From Dehalococcoidia bacterium (lineage in GTDB: Bacteria > Chloroflexota > Dehalococcoidia > UBA1151 > UBA1328): 5,313 bases of DNA. The translations under genes were made by a program, and so were the position numbers. Numbering within the stretch: the first letter of the stretch is position 1; the number at the start of each line of letters is the position of its first letter. The stretch is from positions 1 to 5,313 of the forward strand of contig JASLNQ010000166.1 of assembly GCA_030745955.1 (NCBI GenBank), in the 5' to 3' direction. The notes under the pieces are model-generated. The model searched no databases, was not told the origin of the DNA, and saw only the letters and a program-made list of their open reading frames with translations. Positions 5,231-5,313 of the stretch are shown here, one piece after another.

Positions 5231-5311
5231 GGAATTTGAAAACGAGTCGTCGAACTTGAAGTTCGAGATGACGACACCGTGGTCGTAGCTATAAGTACAG
5301 GGGATCCAGAA
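5189..5311 (-). CDS. Probable C-terminal end of an unidentified protein, truncated by the window edge
   Basis: On the - strand a frame is open from the right edge to TGA (5191-5189), giving 40 residues with no start inside the window. Of the 40 sense codons, 29 end in G or C although the segment is not GC-rich overall, which is the codon pattern of the nearby metabolic genes and argues for real coding. The visible part has an aromatic and acidic stretch (SYDHGVVISNFKFDD, about residues 8-22) and a basic tail ending HKKNRRK. I do not recognise a family. If real, it converges on the aminotransferase with about 58 bp between the stops. Confidence 0.45.
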   Translation of the reverse strand, partial: FWIPCTYSYDHGVVISNFKFDDSFSNSNPTTTVHKKNRRK

Positions 5312-5313
5312 TG

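Noticed and set aside
5290..5313. TATAAG box, AGGGGA Shine-Dalgarno-like site (5299-5304) and ATG at 5311 suggesting a + strand gene start at the right edge
   Set aside because: Only the start codon is visible, a start site from TATAAG would fall inside the ribosome site, and the - strand frame across the same bases has coding-like third positions. The two calls exclude each other and the - strand one has more evidence.

Overview
The window is bacterial, dense with genes on both strands, and of medium to fairly high GC. It falls into a probable accessory block (about 1-2480) and a metabolic block (about 2649-5313). Taxonomy cannot be fixed from the sequence. A 4Fe-4S type CysH, GC-ending codons in the metabolic genes and weak Shine-Dalgarno sequences would suit an actinobacterial or Chloroflexi-like lineage, but this is only an impression.

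Region 1 (2-2479, + strand) looks like one operon whose promoter lies left of the window. It encodes the C-terminal 190 residues of a two-helix membrane protein that resembles the SLATT family of putative pore-forming conflict-system effectors, then a 67-residue protein of unknown function, then a large MinD/ParA-like ATPase. The ATPase is split by a +1 frameshift near 1060-1071. Read through the shift it is about 552 residues: deviant Walker A P-loop ATPase, long coiled coil, one transmembrane helix and an Ig-like outer domain flanked by two cysteines. A membrane-anchored ATPase beside a SLATT-like channel suggests an immune or stress-response cassette. This is inferred from layout and not proven.

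Region 2 (2480-2648) is a 169-bp gap between convergent genes. It holds a 10-bp palindrome (2531-2540) and no convincing terminator.

Region 3 (2649-3616, - strand) is cysH, a thioredoxin-type APS reductase, with an unusual leader. In transcription order the leader contains a -10-like box, a 22-codon open frame with two nearby Cys codons, a segment able to form an antiterminator, a strong intrinsic terminator with six Ts, and then about 90 nt to the cysH start. The layout matches a ribosome-mediated, cysteine-sensing transcription attenuator.

Region 4 (3657-5130, + strand) is a class III PLP aminotransferase of 463 residues with its own sigma70-like promoter, divergent from the cysH leader.

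Region 5 (5131-5313) contains nested inverted repeats and, on the - strand, what looks like the last 40 codons of a gene running in from the right.
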